From Aquabacter sp040049275 (GTDB lineage Bacteria; Pseudomonadota; Alphaproteobacteria; Rhizobiales; Xanthobacteraceae), in contig NZ_JBDZDT010000005.1 in the NCBI RefSeq assembly GCF_040049275.1, positions 310,001 through 374,000 on the forward strand: a stretch of DNA of 64,000 nucleotides. Reading direction: 5' to 3'. The notes beneath the pieces are model-generated. The model was not told the origin of the DNA, did no database searches, and saw nothing but the letters and a program-made list of their open reading frames with translations. The translations under genes were made by a program, and so were the position numbers. Positions within the stretch are counted from its first letter, which is position 1, and each line of letters begins with the position of its first letter. This document shows, one piece after another, positions 42,455 to 51,027 of the stretch.

Positions 42455-42481
42455 CCGCTCCGCGCCAGGGCCGCCGCCCGG

Positions 42482-43249
42482 CTACGGCATGAACTGCCCG
42501 CCGTTCACGTCGATGATCTGGCCGGTAATGTAGCCCGACATTTCCTTCGATGAGAGAAAGGCGAAGATCCAGGCGCAATCCTCGGCGGTGCCGAGACGGC
42601 CGAGCGGAATGGTCTTGCGCACCGCCTCCTGCATGTCGGCCGGCGTGGTGGCGTGGAAGGGCGTCGTGATGAAGCCCGGGGCCACGGCGTTCACGCGGAT
42701 GCCGTCCTTCGCGAATTCCTTCGCCAGCGACCGCGTGAGGCTGTGAACGGCGGCCTTGGCGGCGGCATAGAGGCCAGAGCCCGGCGCGCCGCCGTTGCGA
42801 CCCGCAATGGATCCGAGATTGATGATGGCAGCCCGCTCGCTGCTGCGCAGCGCAGGGTGAGCCGCACGCGCCGCCTCCGCGACGGCCCGCGTGTTGAGCG
42901 TCATCACCTTGTCCCAGATGGTGTCGTCGAAGTTTTCCAGCGGCGTCCGCCCCACGAGGGAGCCCGCATTATTGACGAGCACATCGAGCCCACCCAGCTT
43001 CTCGGTCGCCCCCGCGACGATGTCGGGAATGGCACCGGGCACGAGCAGATCCCCGCCCTGAATCTCCACCGCGCCCCCGGCACCGGCGATTTCGGCGGCA
43101 AGCGCCTCCGCCCCTTGCCGGTTTGAATTGTAATGGAGGCAGACATGGGCGCCGCAGGCGGCAAGCACCTGCGCGCCGGCAGCTCCGATACCGGAGCTCG
43201 AACCGAGGAACAGGACCCGGTAGCCGGACAGATCGATCCGTGACGTCAT
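42482..43249 (-). CDS. Short-chain dehydrogenase/reductase
   Basis: NAD(P)-dependent SDR of 255 aa. The Rossmann motif is GSSSGIGAAGA (from residue 16), NNAG is at 93-96 (LVNNAGSLVG), and the catalytic set is Ser147 (LGSIAG), Tyr161 and Lys165 (YAAAK). PG loop and C-terminal GQIIDVNGGQFMP are typical. It lies 76 bases after the mannonate dehydratase gene on the same strand. A D-mannonate/fructuronate oxidoreductase role would complete the step before UxuA, but this is inference. Confidence 0.9.
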   Translation of the reverse strand: MTSRIDLSGYRVLFLGSSSGIGAAGAQVLAACGAHVCLHYNSNRQGAEALAAEIAGAGGAVEIQGGDLLVPGAIPDIVAGATEKLGGLDVLVNNAGSLVGRTPLENFDDTIWDKVMTLNTRAVAEAARAAHPALRSSERAAIINLGSIAGRNGGAPGSGLYAAAKAAVHSLTRSLAKEFAKDGIRVNAVAPGFITTPFHATTPADMQEAVRKTIPLGRLGTAEDCAWIFAFLSSKEMSGYITGQIIDVNGGQFMP

Positions 43250-43325
43250 CTTCGCTTCCTCATATCGGCCGGGACAGCCGCGCGGACACGCCGCGAGGCT
43301 GCAAAACCGGCATTCTTGCTTTGCG

Positions 43326-44519
43326 TCAGACGGAGGCGCGCGCCGTATCCTTGTGGGCCAGCGCCACCATGACGCCGCGCAGCTCGGCGAGGCCCTTCAG
43401 CCGGCCGATGCAGCTGTAGCCGGGGTTCACCTTCTTCCCGATATCGTCCACCAGGACGTGGCCGTGATCCGGGCGCATGGGGATCTGCCAGTCCTGCCGC
43501 CCGGCCGCCTTGCGCTTCGCCTCCTCGTCCATCAGAGCCTGGATGACGGCGACCATGTCGACGCTGCCATCGAGGTGGTCGGATTCATGGAAGGAGCCGT
43601 CGTCCTCGCGACGCACATTGCGGAGATGGACGAAATTGATGCGTGGCCCGAATTCGCGAACCATCGCCACGAGGTCGTTGTCCGCGCGCGCGCCGTATGA
43701 GCCGGTGCAGATCACGATGCCATTGGCCGGACTGTCCACTGCACCCAAGAGATGGCGAATGTCCTCGGCGGTGGAGACAACGCGCGGAAGGCCGAACAGG
43801 GAGAATGGCGGATCGTCCGGATGGATGACGAGCTTGACGCCGACCTCCTCCGCCACCGGGACCACTTCCCGCAGAAAGGCGACAAGGTTCGCCCGCAGCT
43901 TCTCCGGCGTCACGCCTCGGTAGAGTTCGAGTTCGCGCAGGATGCTCTGGCGGTCATACCGCCCTTCCCCGCCCGGCAGCCCGCAGATGATGTTGTCTTC
44001 GACAACGCGGATGTCTTCGGCCGTCCAGCCGGCGTGACGCTGGCGCGCCTTTTCGACGATCTTCGGGTCATAGGAGCCGGCGGCCGTCTCGCCCCGCAGC
44101 ACGCATACGTCATAGGCGACGAAGTCGATCATGTCGAAGCGCAGGGCAAGCCCGGTGCTCGGCATTTCATATTCGAGGTCCGTCCGGGTCCAATCCACCA
44201 CGGGCATGAAGTTGAAGCAGACGACCGGGATGCCCGCGCCGGCGAGGCTTCGCAGGCTGGTCTTCCAGTTCTCGATCGCCTGCTTTGCGCCCGGGCCGCC
44301 GACCTTGACGTCCGTCATCACGGGAATGCTTTCGCAGACCGACCACTCGAGACCTTCCTGCTCGATCAGCGCCTTGTGTGCGCGCACGTCGTCCAGCGTC
44401 CAGGGCTCCCCGCCGTATTTGTGATGCAGCGCCGTCACGACGCCTTTGGCCCCCGCCTGGCGAATATGCCGAAGCGTGACGGGGTCGCTCGGACCAAACC
44501 AGCGCCAAGCCTGAATCAT
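43326..44519 (-). CDS. uxuA: Mannonate dehydratase
   Basis: Converts D-mannonate to 2-keto-3-deoxy-D-gluconate in hexuronate catabolism. The 397-aa protein has WRWFGPSDPVTLRHIRQAGA at the N-terminus, CFNFMPVVDWTRTDL, and metal-site motifs IHPDDPPFSL, CTGSYGARADND, FVHLRN and MRPDHGHVL. I choose the ATG at 44519 (IQAWRWFGP), matching the E. coli start and preceded by TGAGG. The ATG at 44543 would add eight residues and place operator copy 3 inside the gene. No uxaC or kdgK lies in the window. Confidence 0.93.
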   Translation of the reverse strand: MIQAWRWFGPSDPVTLRHIRQAGAKGVVTALHHKYGGEPWTLDDVRAHKALIEQEGLEWSVCESIPVMTDVKVGGPGAKQAIENWKTSLRSLAGAGIPVVCFNFMPVVDWTRTDLEYEMPSTGLALRFDMIDFVAYDVCVLRGETAAGSYDPKIVEKARQRHAGWTAEDIRVVEDNIICGLPGGEGRYDRQSILRELELYRGVTPEKLRANLVAFLREVVPVAEEVGVKLVIHPDDPPFSLFGLPRVVSTAEDIRHLLGAVDSPANGIVICTGSYGARADNDLVAMVREFGPRINFVHLRNVRREDDGSFHESDHLDGSVDMVAVIQALMDEEAKRKAAGRQDWQIPMRPDHGHVLVDDIGKKVNPGYSCIGRLKGLAELRGVMVALAHKDTARASV

Positions 44520-44532
44520 CACCGCAACCTCA

Positions 44533-44543
44533 TTGTTGGACAT
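44533..44543 (+). promoter_or_regulatory. GntR/FCD operator copy 3
   Basis: TTGTTGGACAT, identical to copy 1. It lies about 14 bases before the chosen uxuA start and 63 bp from copy 4, downstream of the predicted uxuA transcription start, a repressing position. Confidence 0.65.
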
Positions 44544-44561
44544 TTGAAGGCCATTTCGGTC

Positions 44562-44590
44562 TTGTTAGGCGCCAAACTTAGAGTGGTCAA
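44562..44590 (-). promoter_or_regulatory. Candidate promoter of uxuA-SDR
   Basis: On the minus strand TTGACC (44585-44590) and TAACAA (44562-44567) are 17 bases apart. Operator copies 3 and 4 bracket it on either side, as expected for repression by looping or blockage. Confidence 0.5.
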
Positions 44591-44595
44591 TTATT

Positions 44596-44606
44596 TTGTT
44601 GGACAA
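44596..44606 (+). promoter_or_regulatory. GntR/FCD operator copy 4, perfect palindrome
   Basis: TTGTTGGACAA, the best copy: TTGT and ACAA are perfect inverted arms around TGG. It lies just upstream of the uxuA -35 and about 120 bases before the DUF6282 gene. Confidence 0.7.
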
Positions 44607-44672
44607 GATGAGGGGTGAGAGCTAATTGGACTGGGGCAATAATGACAGAACGACAAAAGTATCGATTTTCGA

Positions 44673-44701
44673 TTGACGATTTAATGATGCCAACCTAAGC
44701 A
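44673..44701 (+). promoter_or_regulatory. Candidate promoter of the DUF6282-ABC operon
   Basis: TTGACG (44673-44678), a 17-base spacer and TAAGCA (44696-44701), ending 25 bases before the DUF6282 start codon. The surrounding DNA is AT-rich for this genome. Confidence 0.5.
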
Positions 44702-44726
44702 TCAGGAAGGGCGAGGGAACGCCAAG

Positions 44727-45698
44727 ATGAACACGCAGAGCATGAGCATCCCCCTCCGCTTCCCCTCACGGGAGCAGATGAGCCGCGGCCTTGATGCCGG
44801 AGGCGTGAGTGATCTGATGGTTGGCGGGATCGATGTGCATATCCACACGAACCCCCACGTGTTCCCCCTCAGCCATTCCCAGGATGTCATCGCCCTGGCC
44901 CAGGATGCCCACGCCGCCGGCATGAGGGCGCTGGTCATCAAGGACATCGGCACCTCCACCACCGGCACGGCCTATGTGGCCAGCCGCCTGGGAGCGGGCA
45001 TCCCGATCTTCGGCGCGCACGTCATGAATCTCGCCAGCGGCGGCGTAAATCCGCGGGCCGTCTGGGTCGCGCTGACCCACGGCGATGGGGCGAAGGTGAT
45101 CCACTTTCCCACCGGGGACAGTCGCAATCATTACGAGTATCGGAAGCGCTTTTACGCTGGCGTGAACTTACCGCTCTCCGAAGAGGAAGCGATCACCGTC
45201 GTGAAGGATGGCAAGCTTATTCCGGAGGTCCGGGAGGTCATAAGCCTCGTCAAAGAATTCGATGCCTGCCTGGCGACCTGCCACCTCTCCGCGGAAGAAA
45301 GCCATCATGTCGTCCGCGAGGCGAAGGATCAGGGCCTGAAGCGGATCATCGTCAGTCATTCGCAATGGGCGATGACCGGCTTGAAGATGAGCGACCTGAA
45401 GACATTCGCCGAGCTCGGATGCCAGATCGAATTCGATTTCGGGCTGATGATGCCTTTCATGCATTTCGTGCACGGCGAGCCCACCAAGAACCCGCGCGAT
45501 GTCGCCGCGGCCATGAAGGATATCGGCATCGAACACTGCTTCATGAGCTCAGATCTCGGGCAGCTTTATTCGCCGGTGCCTGTCGAGGGAATGAGATCCT
45601 ACATCGCAATCCTTCTCAAGGTCGGCATTACGCCGGAAGAAATCCGCACGATGTTCCATCGCAATCCGGCAAAGATCATCGGATTTGAGGAATGGTAG
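44727..45698 (+). CDS. DUF6282 family metal-dependent hydrolase-like protein
   Basis: Amidohydrolase-fold protein of 323 aa with plausible metal ligands: DVHIHTNPH (His38, His40), CHLSAEESHH, IVSHSQWAM and MSSDLGQLY. It is assigned to DUF6282, whose biochemistry is not established. It leads the plus-strand operon with the two permeases and binding protein, facing uxuA. A hydrolase, lactonase or isomerase acting on the imported compound is possible; uronate isomerases share this fold. The function is inference only. Confidence 0.75.
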   Translation: MNTQSMSIPLRFPSREQMSRGLDAGGVSDLMVGGIDVHIHTNPHVFPLSHSQDVIALAQDAHAAGMRALVIKDIGTSTTGTAYVASRLGAGIPIFGAHVMNLASGGVNPRAVWVALTHGDGAKVIHFPTGDSRNHYEYRKRFYAGVNLPLSEEEAITVVKDGKLIPEVREVISLVKEFDACLATCHLSAEESHHVVREAKDQGLKRIIVSHSQWAMTGLKMSDLKTFAELGCQIEFDFGLMMPFMHFVHGEPTKNPRDVAAAMKDIGIEHCFMSSDLGQLYSPVPVEGMRSYIAILLKVGITPEEIRTMFHRNPAKIIGFEEW

Positions 45699-45731
45699 GG
45701 GACCTGCGCCGCCTTTAGCAATTCACTAGCC

Positions 45732-46697
45732 ATGGATATTCGAGACGCCATGAAGTCTTCGACCTCATCTCTTGGGCAGAAACTGACGCTTCAAAGCGGT
45801 GGTCATCACAGGCCCAGGCGCCTCTTTCGCGACGAAAACTACAAAGGGTATCTCTTCGTCGCGCCCGCGGTGCTGCTGCTCATCGTATTCGCAGCTTATC
45901 CGCTGGCCTCGTCCCTCTGGCTGAGCCTCAACAATGTCGAGGTGTTCAGCGCCGCGCCCGAGTTCGTCGGACTGGAGAATTATCGGGCACTGTTCTCGAC
46001 GGCGGAGTTCTGGGATGGCCTCGTCAATGGCCTGGTGTTCAGCGTCTTCACGGTGGTGCTCCAGCTCCTGGCCGGGATCGCGACCGCGCTGCTTCTGAAC
46101 AACGCGTTCCGAGGACGGGCGCTGGTGCGCGGCCTCATCCTGTTCCCGTTCGTCGCGCCGACGATCGTGGCGGTCCTCGTGTTCAAATGGATACTCAACG
46201 ACCTCTACGGCGTCGCCAACCTCGCGCTCATCGACCTGGGTGTCATCAGCGAGGGCATTGCCTGGCTCGGCTCGCCCGACTTCGCCATGCCAAGCGTGAT
46301 CGCCATCAATGTCTGGATGTTCTTCCCCTTCATCACCATCCAGGTGCTGGCACGCCTCCAGGTCATTCCCTCGGAACTCTATGAAGCCGCGCGCGTGGAC
46401 GGCGCGGGGCCGCTCCAGCGCTTCTGGTACGTCACGCTGCCGGAACTGCGCTCGACCATCCTGCTCGTCGTCTTCATCCGCGGCCTGTGGATGTTCAACA
46501 AGTTCGACACCATCTGGCTGCTGACACAGGGCGGCCCGGTGGGCACGACCGAGACGCTGCCCATCCTCGCCTATGTCCAGGCATTCCAGGAATACCAGCT
46601 CGGCGCGGGAGCGACGACGTCCGCATGCATCTTCATGCTGCTGGCGATCTTCGGCTTCTGGTATCTGCGCAAACTTCAGCAGGAGACAGGCCGGTGA
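45732..46697 (+). CDS. Carbohydrate ABC transporter permease, MalF type
   Basis: Inner-membrane subunit of a CUT1 sugar importer, 321 aa. It has six spans and the EAA loop EAARVDGAGPLQRFWYVTLP that docks to the ATPase. A cytoplasmic N-terminal tail (about 1-38) precedes the first span LFVAPAVLLLIVFAAYPL. There is no strong ribosome-binding site at the ATG. It follows the DUF6282 gene by 33 bases and overlaps the next permease by four (GTGA). Confidence 0.93.
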   Translation: MDIRDAMKSSTSSLGQKLTLQSGGHHRPRRLFRDENYKGYLFVAPAVLLLIVFAAYPLASSLWLSLNNVEVFSAAPEFVGLENYRALFSTAEFWDGLVNGLVFSVFTVVLQLLAGIATALLLNNAFRGRALVRGLILFPFVAPTIVAVLVFKWILNDLYGVANLALIDLGVISEGIAWLGSPDFAMPSVIAINVWMFFPFITIQVLARLQVIPSELYEAARVDGAGPLQRFWYVTLPELRSTILLVVFIRGLWMFNKFDTIWLLTQGGPVGTTETLPILAYVQAFQEYQLGAGATTSACIFMLLAIFGFWYLRKLQQETGR

Positions 46698-47521
46698 ACT
46701 CCGTCTCACGCATCCTTCTCTGGGCCGTCATCGTCCTCACCGTCTGCGTCGTCGGATTTCCGCTCTACTGGATGGTGATCTCGTCGGTGAAGCCGTTCTC
46801 CGACCTCTTCAGCCGCACCCTCTCTCTGCTGCCGAGCGAGCACTTCACCCTGGCGAACTATGGGCGGCTGCTGCGCGAAACCATGTTCCCGCAGTATTTC
46901 CTCAACAGCCTGATCGTCTCGACGCTCGCCACGGGCGGCTGCATGGTCGTGGCGATCCTCGCCGCCTACGGGATCACGCGGTTCAGATTTGTCGGCCGCC
47001 GGCTGATCGCGAGCAGCGTGCTCTTCACCTACATGTTCCCGCCGATCCTGCTGTCGATCCCCTTGTTCGTCATGCTGAAGAACATCGGGCTCATCAACAG
47101 CCTCATCGGACTGTCGCTCGCCCACATCGCGTTCACGCTTCCGCTGGTGATGTGGCTCGCGATCATCTTCTTCGAGGCCATTCCCCTGGATCTCGACGAA
47201 GCCGCCATGATCGATGGCGCGGGCCGATTGCGCACGCTCTGGCTGGTGGTGCTCCCGGTGGCGCTGCCGGGCCTCGTCGCGATGGGCGTCTTCGCCTTCA
47301 TCATCTCCTGGAACGACTACCTGTTCGCCCTGGTGCTCATCGTCGACGAGTCCAAGAAGACGCTGCCGGTGGGGGTGGCGGGCTTCATCGAGGCAACGAG
47401 CGTCGAGTGGGGGCTTCTGATGGCGGGCGGCGTCCTCATCACGCTGCCGGTCCTGCTCGGGTTCGCCTTCGTCCAGAAGTGGCTCATCCAAGGTCTCGCC
47501 GCCGGCGCGGTGAAGGGTTGA
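46694..47521 (+). CDS. Carbohydrate ABC transporter permease, MalG type
   Basis: Second membrane subunit, 275 aa, starting at the GTG at 46694 (NSVSRILLWAVIVLTVCVV) that overlaps the first permease stop. CAGGAGACAGGCC supplies the ribosome-binding site. The EAA loop is EAAMIDGAGRLRTLWLVVLP, and the C-terminus AFVQKWLIQGLAAGAVKG is typical for CUT1 MalG-type permeases. Confidence 0.93.
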   Translation: MNSVSRILLWAVIVLTVCVVGFPLYWMVISSVKPFSDLFSRTLSLLPSEHFTLANYGRLLRETMFPQYFLNSLIVSTLATGGCMVVAILAAYGITRFRFVGRRLIASSVLFTYMFPPILLSIPLFVMLKNIGLINSLIGLSLAHIAFTLPLVMWLAIIFFEAIPLDLDEAAMIDGAGRLRTLWLVVLPVALPGLVAMGVFAFIISWNDYLFALVLIVDESKKTLPVGVAGFIEATSVEWGLLMAGGVLITLPVLLGFAFVQKWLIQGLAAGAVKG

Positions 47522-47550
47522 TACGTCAAAAGCAGAGGGAGGAAAGAAGA

Positions 47551-48852
47551 ATGAAACCGCTATCAAAAATCCTGAGCGCAGCCGCCATATCGCTGTCGGC
47601 CCTCTCCATGGCGCCGTCTGCATGGGCGCAGACCGCAACGGTCAGGATCATGACCACGGAGACCAACCCGAACACCAAGCAGGTGCTCGAGTCGATCGTC
47701 GCCGACTACGAGAAGGCAAATGCCAACGTCAAGATCGAGGTCCAGTATGTCGGCTTCCAGGATCTGACGCAGAAGCTCATGGCGGCCGTCGCCGCCGGCG
47801 ATCCGCCGGAAGTGTTCAATGTCCAGAACCAGTACGAGATCTTCGAACTGGCGCGGAAGGGGATCGTGCGGCCCGTGGATTCCATCATCGACCGCGTGGG
47901 CCGCGGGGATTATTTCGAGCGGGTCCTGAACGCCATCACCCTCGATGGCAAGGTCTGGGCCGTGCCCTTCAGCATCGGCGTGAACGTCCTTTGGTACCGC
48001 AAGGACCTCTATGAAAAGAACGGCCTGACGGAAGCCAAGACGTGGGACGAATATCTCCGCAACCTGGAGGTCCTGAGCAAGACCGAAGGGCCCGGCGGCA
48101 AGCTCTACGGAACGGCCATGTCGGTGGGGGACACCTGGCTGACAAATGACATCGTCCAGAACTGGATGTGGTCGAACGGCGCCACCGTCTTCGACAAGGA
48201 CGGCGCCGTGACGCTGAACAAGCCCAACGCGGTGGACACCTTCGCCTTCCTTGCAAAGCAGGCGGCGTTCGCCCCTCCCGGCATCAACAACTACTCCAAC
48301 AATGAGATGATGAATTCGTTCGCGACCGGCGCGGTCGGGCACACGGACTATCCGTTCCGCCTGCTCAGCTATCTCGAGCAGTTCAATCCCAAGCTGCTGG
48401 ACGTCGCGGTGCCCATGCTCCATCCCGCCGGCAATGGGCCGGGCGCTCACCCGTCCGCCTTGCTGTACGTGAAGAGCTGGGCCTTCTCCAAGGGTGCGAA
48501 GAACCAGAAGCAGGCCGACGACTTCATCGCGTATCTCGAGACCGGCGATCGCAAGGTCAGGATGATGAAGACGGTGCCGGTCCACTACTGGCCCCCGCTG
48601 AAGAGCGTCTCCGAGAGCCCGGCGTTCCTGGATCAGCCTTTGTTCAAGACGCCGGCGGGAGAGAGGTCGCTCGCCGTGCTCAAGCAGGCGATCGAAATCG
48701 GCCAGTTCCCGCTCAGCGAGTCCGGCGTGCCCCTGCTCCAACTGGGACCCGTCCTCCAGCGCCACACGCTCGCGAAGACGCTGGAGCAGATCATCGTCCG
48801 CAAGGTGGCGCCTGAAAAGGCGGTGAGCGCCGCTTTGCCGACCCTGAAGTGA
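47551..48852 (+). CDS. Extracellular sugar-binding protein of the ABC importer
   Basis: Periplasmic binding protein, family 1, 433 aa. The ATG at 47551 follows AGAGGGAGGAAAGAAGA, a strong ribosome-binding site fitting high expression. It has a signal peptide (to about residue 26, ending AWA-QT), then VRIMTTETNPNTKQVLESIV and AVAAGDPPEVFNVQNQYEIF, the family's ligand-cleft region, and Trp/Tyr-rich loops. The ligand cannot be deduced. It is followed by a long hairpin that could protect its mRNA. Confidence 0.93.
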   Translation: MKPLSKILSAAAISLSALSMAPSAWAQTATVRIMTTETNPNTKQVLESIVADYEKANANVKIEVQYVGFQDLTQKLMAAVAAGDPPEVFNVQNQYEIFELARKGIVRPVDSIIDRVGRGDYFERVLNAITLDGKVWAVPFSIGVNVLWYRKDLYEKNGLTEAKTWDEYLRNLEVLSKTEGPGGKLYGTAMSVGDTWLTNDIVQNWMWSNGATVFDKDGAVTLNKPNAVDTFAFLAKQAAFAPPGINNYSNNEMMNSFATGAVGHTDYPFRLLSYLEQFNPKLLDVAVPMLHPAGNGPGAHPSALLYVKSWAFSKGAKNQKQADDFIAYLETGDRKVRMMKTVPVHYWPPLKSVSESPAFLDQPLFKTPAGERSLAVLKQAIEIGQFPLSESGVPLLQLGPVLQRHTLAKTLEQIIVRKVAPEKAVSAALPTLK

Positions 48853-48885
48853 AGCGGCGCCCCCTGGCGTCTCCGCTCCAATGAT

Positions 48886-48921
48886 CCGGCGCCGCCCCCT
48901 CAAAATAATGGGCGGCGCCGG
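48886..48921 (+). other. Stabilising hairpin after the binding-protein gene
   Basis: CCGGCGCCGCCC and GGGCGGCGCCGG form a perfect 12-bp stem around an AT-rich 12-base loop, 33 bases after the stop codon. No T-tract follows. Such hairpins typically protect binding-protein mRNA from 3' decay while allowing readthrough. Confidence 0.7.
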
Positions 48922-49010
48922 AGCTCTATCCCGATGTTTCGGCACCGACGAACCGGATCCGCGACCACGCTCGCGGGGGGACCGGTGATGCGCGGCAAAG
49001 AGGACCTGAG

Positions 49011-49847
49011 ATGCGTGTGATCGATTTCCGCTCGCGGCCGAATACCAAGGAATACCTGGTCGCGCTTGGCTCGCCGGTGGCGCAGGACGTCATACGAAAG
49101 CTCGGCTCGCCCCAGCCCCAGCCGGTGACGCTGGAGCAGTGGGTGGAGAATTTCGAGAAGGACAATGTCGAGCGCGTGGTGTTCACCGGCCGCCAGTCCG
49201 AGGGAACGACCGGGCACGACGTGACGAACGAGTATGTGGCGCAGGTCGCGCGGCGCTTTCCCGACAAGGTGGTCGGCTTTGCCGGCATCAATCCGCTCCA
49301 GGGGATGCGCTCGGTCCGCGCCGTCGAGCATGCCATCAAGGACCTGGGCCTGAAGGGCATTTCCATCGACCCCTATGGCGGGCCGGTCCAGCCCAATGAT
49401 CGCAGGCTCTATCCCGTCTACACCAAATGCGCGGAATTGAATGTTCCGGTGGTGATCACCTGCGGCCCCCTGCCCTTCCCGGGCCCGCGCCTCGCCCATG
49501 GCGATGTTCGCTGCATCGACGATGTCGCGTGCGACTTCCCCGAGCTGACCATCGTGATCGACCATTCGGGCTGGCCGTGGGTGGCGGAAACCATCGCCAT
49601 CGCGTTCCGACACGAGAACGTCTTCATCGACACGTCGCTCTACTCGCACCTGCCGGGCTCGGCGCTGTTTGCGGAGGCCGCGAACACGATCATCCCCGAC
49701 CGCATCCTGTTCGCCAGCTGCTTCCCCATCGTGCCGGTCCGCACCGCGATCGAGCGCGTTTCATCCTTGCCGTTCACGCCCGAAGCCCTGGAGCGGGTGC
49801 TGCACACAAACGCCGACGCCCTGCTCCGCAGGTGTGGCTGCATCTGA
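49011..49847 (+). CDS. Amidohydrolase_2-fold protein lacking usual metal ligands
   Basis: TIM-barrel protein of 278 aa from the amidohydrolase_2 family. Its fold is clear (GFAGINPLQGMRSVRAVEHA, GISIDPYGGPVQPNDRRLYP, IDHSGWPWVAETIAIAF). Yet the N-terminal DxHxH is DFRSR (residues 5-9), the central His of the P-V-x-I-H strand is Cys151, and the final SDxP motif is SCFP (Cys237). Only His185 remains. It may be metal-free, use another mechanism, or be non-catalytic. It lies between the binding protein and the MR-type enzyme in the operon. Confidence 0.8.
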   Translation: MRVIDFRSRPNTKEYLVALGSPVAQDVIRKLGSPQPQPVTLEQWVENFEKDNVERVVFTGRQSEGTTGHDVTNEYVAQVARRFPDKVVGFAGINPLQGMRSVRAVEHAIKDLGLKGISIDPYGGPVQPNDRRLYPVYTKCAELNVPVVITCGPLPFPGPRLAHGDVRCIDDVACDFPELTIVIDHSGWPWVAETIAIAFRHENVFIDTSLYSHLPGSALFAEAANTIIPDRILFASCFPIVPVRTAIERVSSLPFTPEALERVLHTNADALLRRCGCI

Positions 49848-49880
49848 CGCAGACGAAGCTCAAGCAGGTAGGACCCCAAG

Positions 49881-50969
49881 ATGGCCACGATCGATCAGGT
49901 TCACACCCACCACGTCTCCATCCCCTTTGAGCGCCCTTTGCAGACGGGCAATCACGTCTATCGCGACCTTGAGAACGTGCTGATCGAAATCCACGCCGAT
50001 GGGCTCGTCGGCATCGGCTACGCATTCAATTTCGCCTTCCGGCAAGCGGCGGCCATCCGGCTTCTCGTGGAGGATCTCGCACAGTCCCTGATCGGCAAGA
50101 AGGTCGAGGATGTGCGCGGCCATTGGGGCGCCATGTGGCGGCAGCTCAACTTCATCGGCCAGACGGGACCGTCCGCCATGGCGTTGAGCGTGGTCGACAC
50201 CGCGCTGTGGGACCTCTTCGCCCGCGAGCAGAACATGCCGCTCTACCGCCTTCTGGGCGCAGTGCGGTCCGAGATCGAGCTCTATCCGACGGGCGGCTTT
50301 CTCGCCGATCCCATCGAGGCCGTGATCGAGGAAGTCCTGCGGCACCGCGCGGCAGGATTCCGGCGCTGCAAGATCAAGGTCGGCCGCCCCGACTGGCAGA
50401 GCGACGTCAAGCGAGTGGAGCAGTTGCGCGCCGCCGTGGGCGATGATTTCGGCATCATGATCGATGCCAACCAGGCCTGGAGCGTCGTCGACGCGATCAG
50501 CGCCGGCCGCCGCTTCCAGGACCTGGGCGTGTGCTGGTTCGAGGAGCCGGTCTCGGTGTACGACGTGCCGGGCACCGCGCGGGTGGCCGATGCGCTGGAT
50601 ATGCCGGTTGCAGCCGGGGAGTCGGTGTTCACCCGATGGGGGCACCTGGAGCTTCTCGACGCCGGGGCGTGCGACGTGCTCATGCCGAACCTCATGCGAT
50701 GCGGCGGCCCGACCGAGTTCATGCAGATCGGAGCTCTCGCGGCCGGCCGGCACATTCCGGTGTCGTCCCACACCTTCACCGAGATCTCTGCGCATCTCGT
50801 CGCGGCGATGCCGAACGCCACCTTCTGCGAGTATCTGCCCGGATGGTGGGAGAAGCTCTTCAATGAAGAGCAGAAGATCGAACGCGGGATGTTCCACCTC
50901 CCCGACCGGCCCGGGCTGGGCCTCACCTTCTCCCGCGACATCATCGGAAAATACGGGCGCGATGCGTGA
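49881..50969 (+). CDS. Mandelate racemase/enolase-superfamily enzyme
   Basis: Enolase-superfamily enzyme, mandelate-racemase type, 362 aa; such enzymes remove a proton alpha to a carboxylate, and many are sugar-acid dehydratases. The residues even share the racemase numbering: Lys164 and Lys166 (CKIKVG), Asp195 (MIDANQ), Glu221 (WFEEPV), Glu247 (AAGES), His297 (SSHTF) and Glu317. The dyad partner Asp270 is Asn (PNLMRCGGPTEF), which could change or weaken catalysis. It lies 33 bases after the amidohydrolase-fold gene. Substrate unknown. Confidence 0.88.
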   Translation: MATIDQVHTHHVSIPFERPLQTGNHVYRDLENVLIEIHADGLVGIGYAFNFAFRQAAAIRLLVEDLAQSLIGKKVEDVRGHWGAMWRQLNFIGQTGPSAMALSVVDTALWDLFAREQNMPLYRLLGAVRSEIELYPTGGFLADPIEAVIEEVLRHRAAGFRRCKIKVGRPDWQSDVKRVEQLRAAVGDDFGIMIDANQAWSVVDAISAGRRFQDLGVCWFEEPVSVYDVPGTARVADALDMPVAAGESVFTRWGHLELLDAGACDVLMPNLMRCGGPTEFMQIGALAAGRHIPVSSHTFTEISAHLVAAMPNATFCEYLPGWWEKLFNEEQKIERGMFHLPDRPGLGLTFSRDIIGKYGRDA

Positions 50970-51027
50970 GGCCAGCTTCGCGATCGGGCTCCGCCATTCC
51001 AACTGATTTCGAAATCAAGGACGCAGC

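Noticed and set aside
43326..44543. uxuA starting at 44543
   Set aside because: The extra residues (MSNNEVAV) are absent from known UxuA starts and their codons coincide with an operator copy; the ATG at 44519 has its own TGAGG.
46573..47550. N-terminal extension of the binding protein
   Set aside because: Overlaps the MalG-type permease in another frame; a signal peptide and strong ribosome-binding site mark 47551 as the start.
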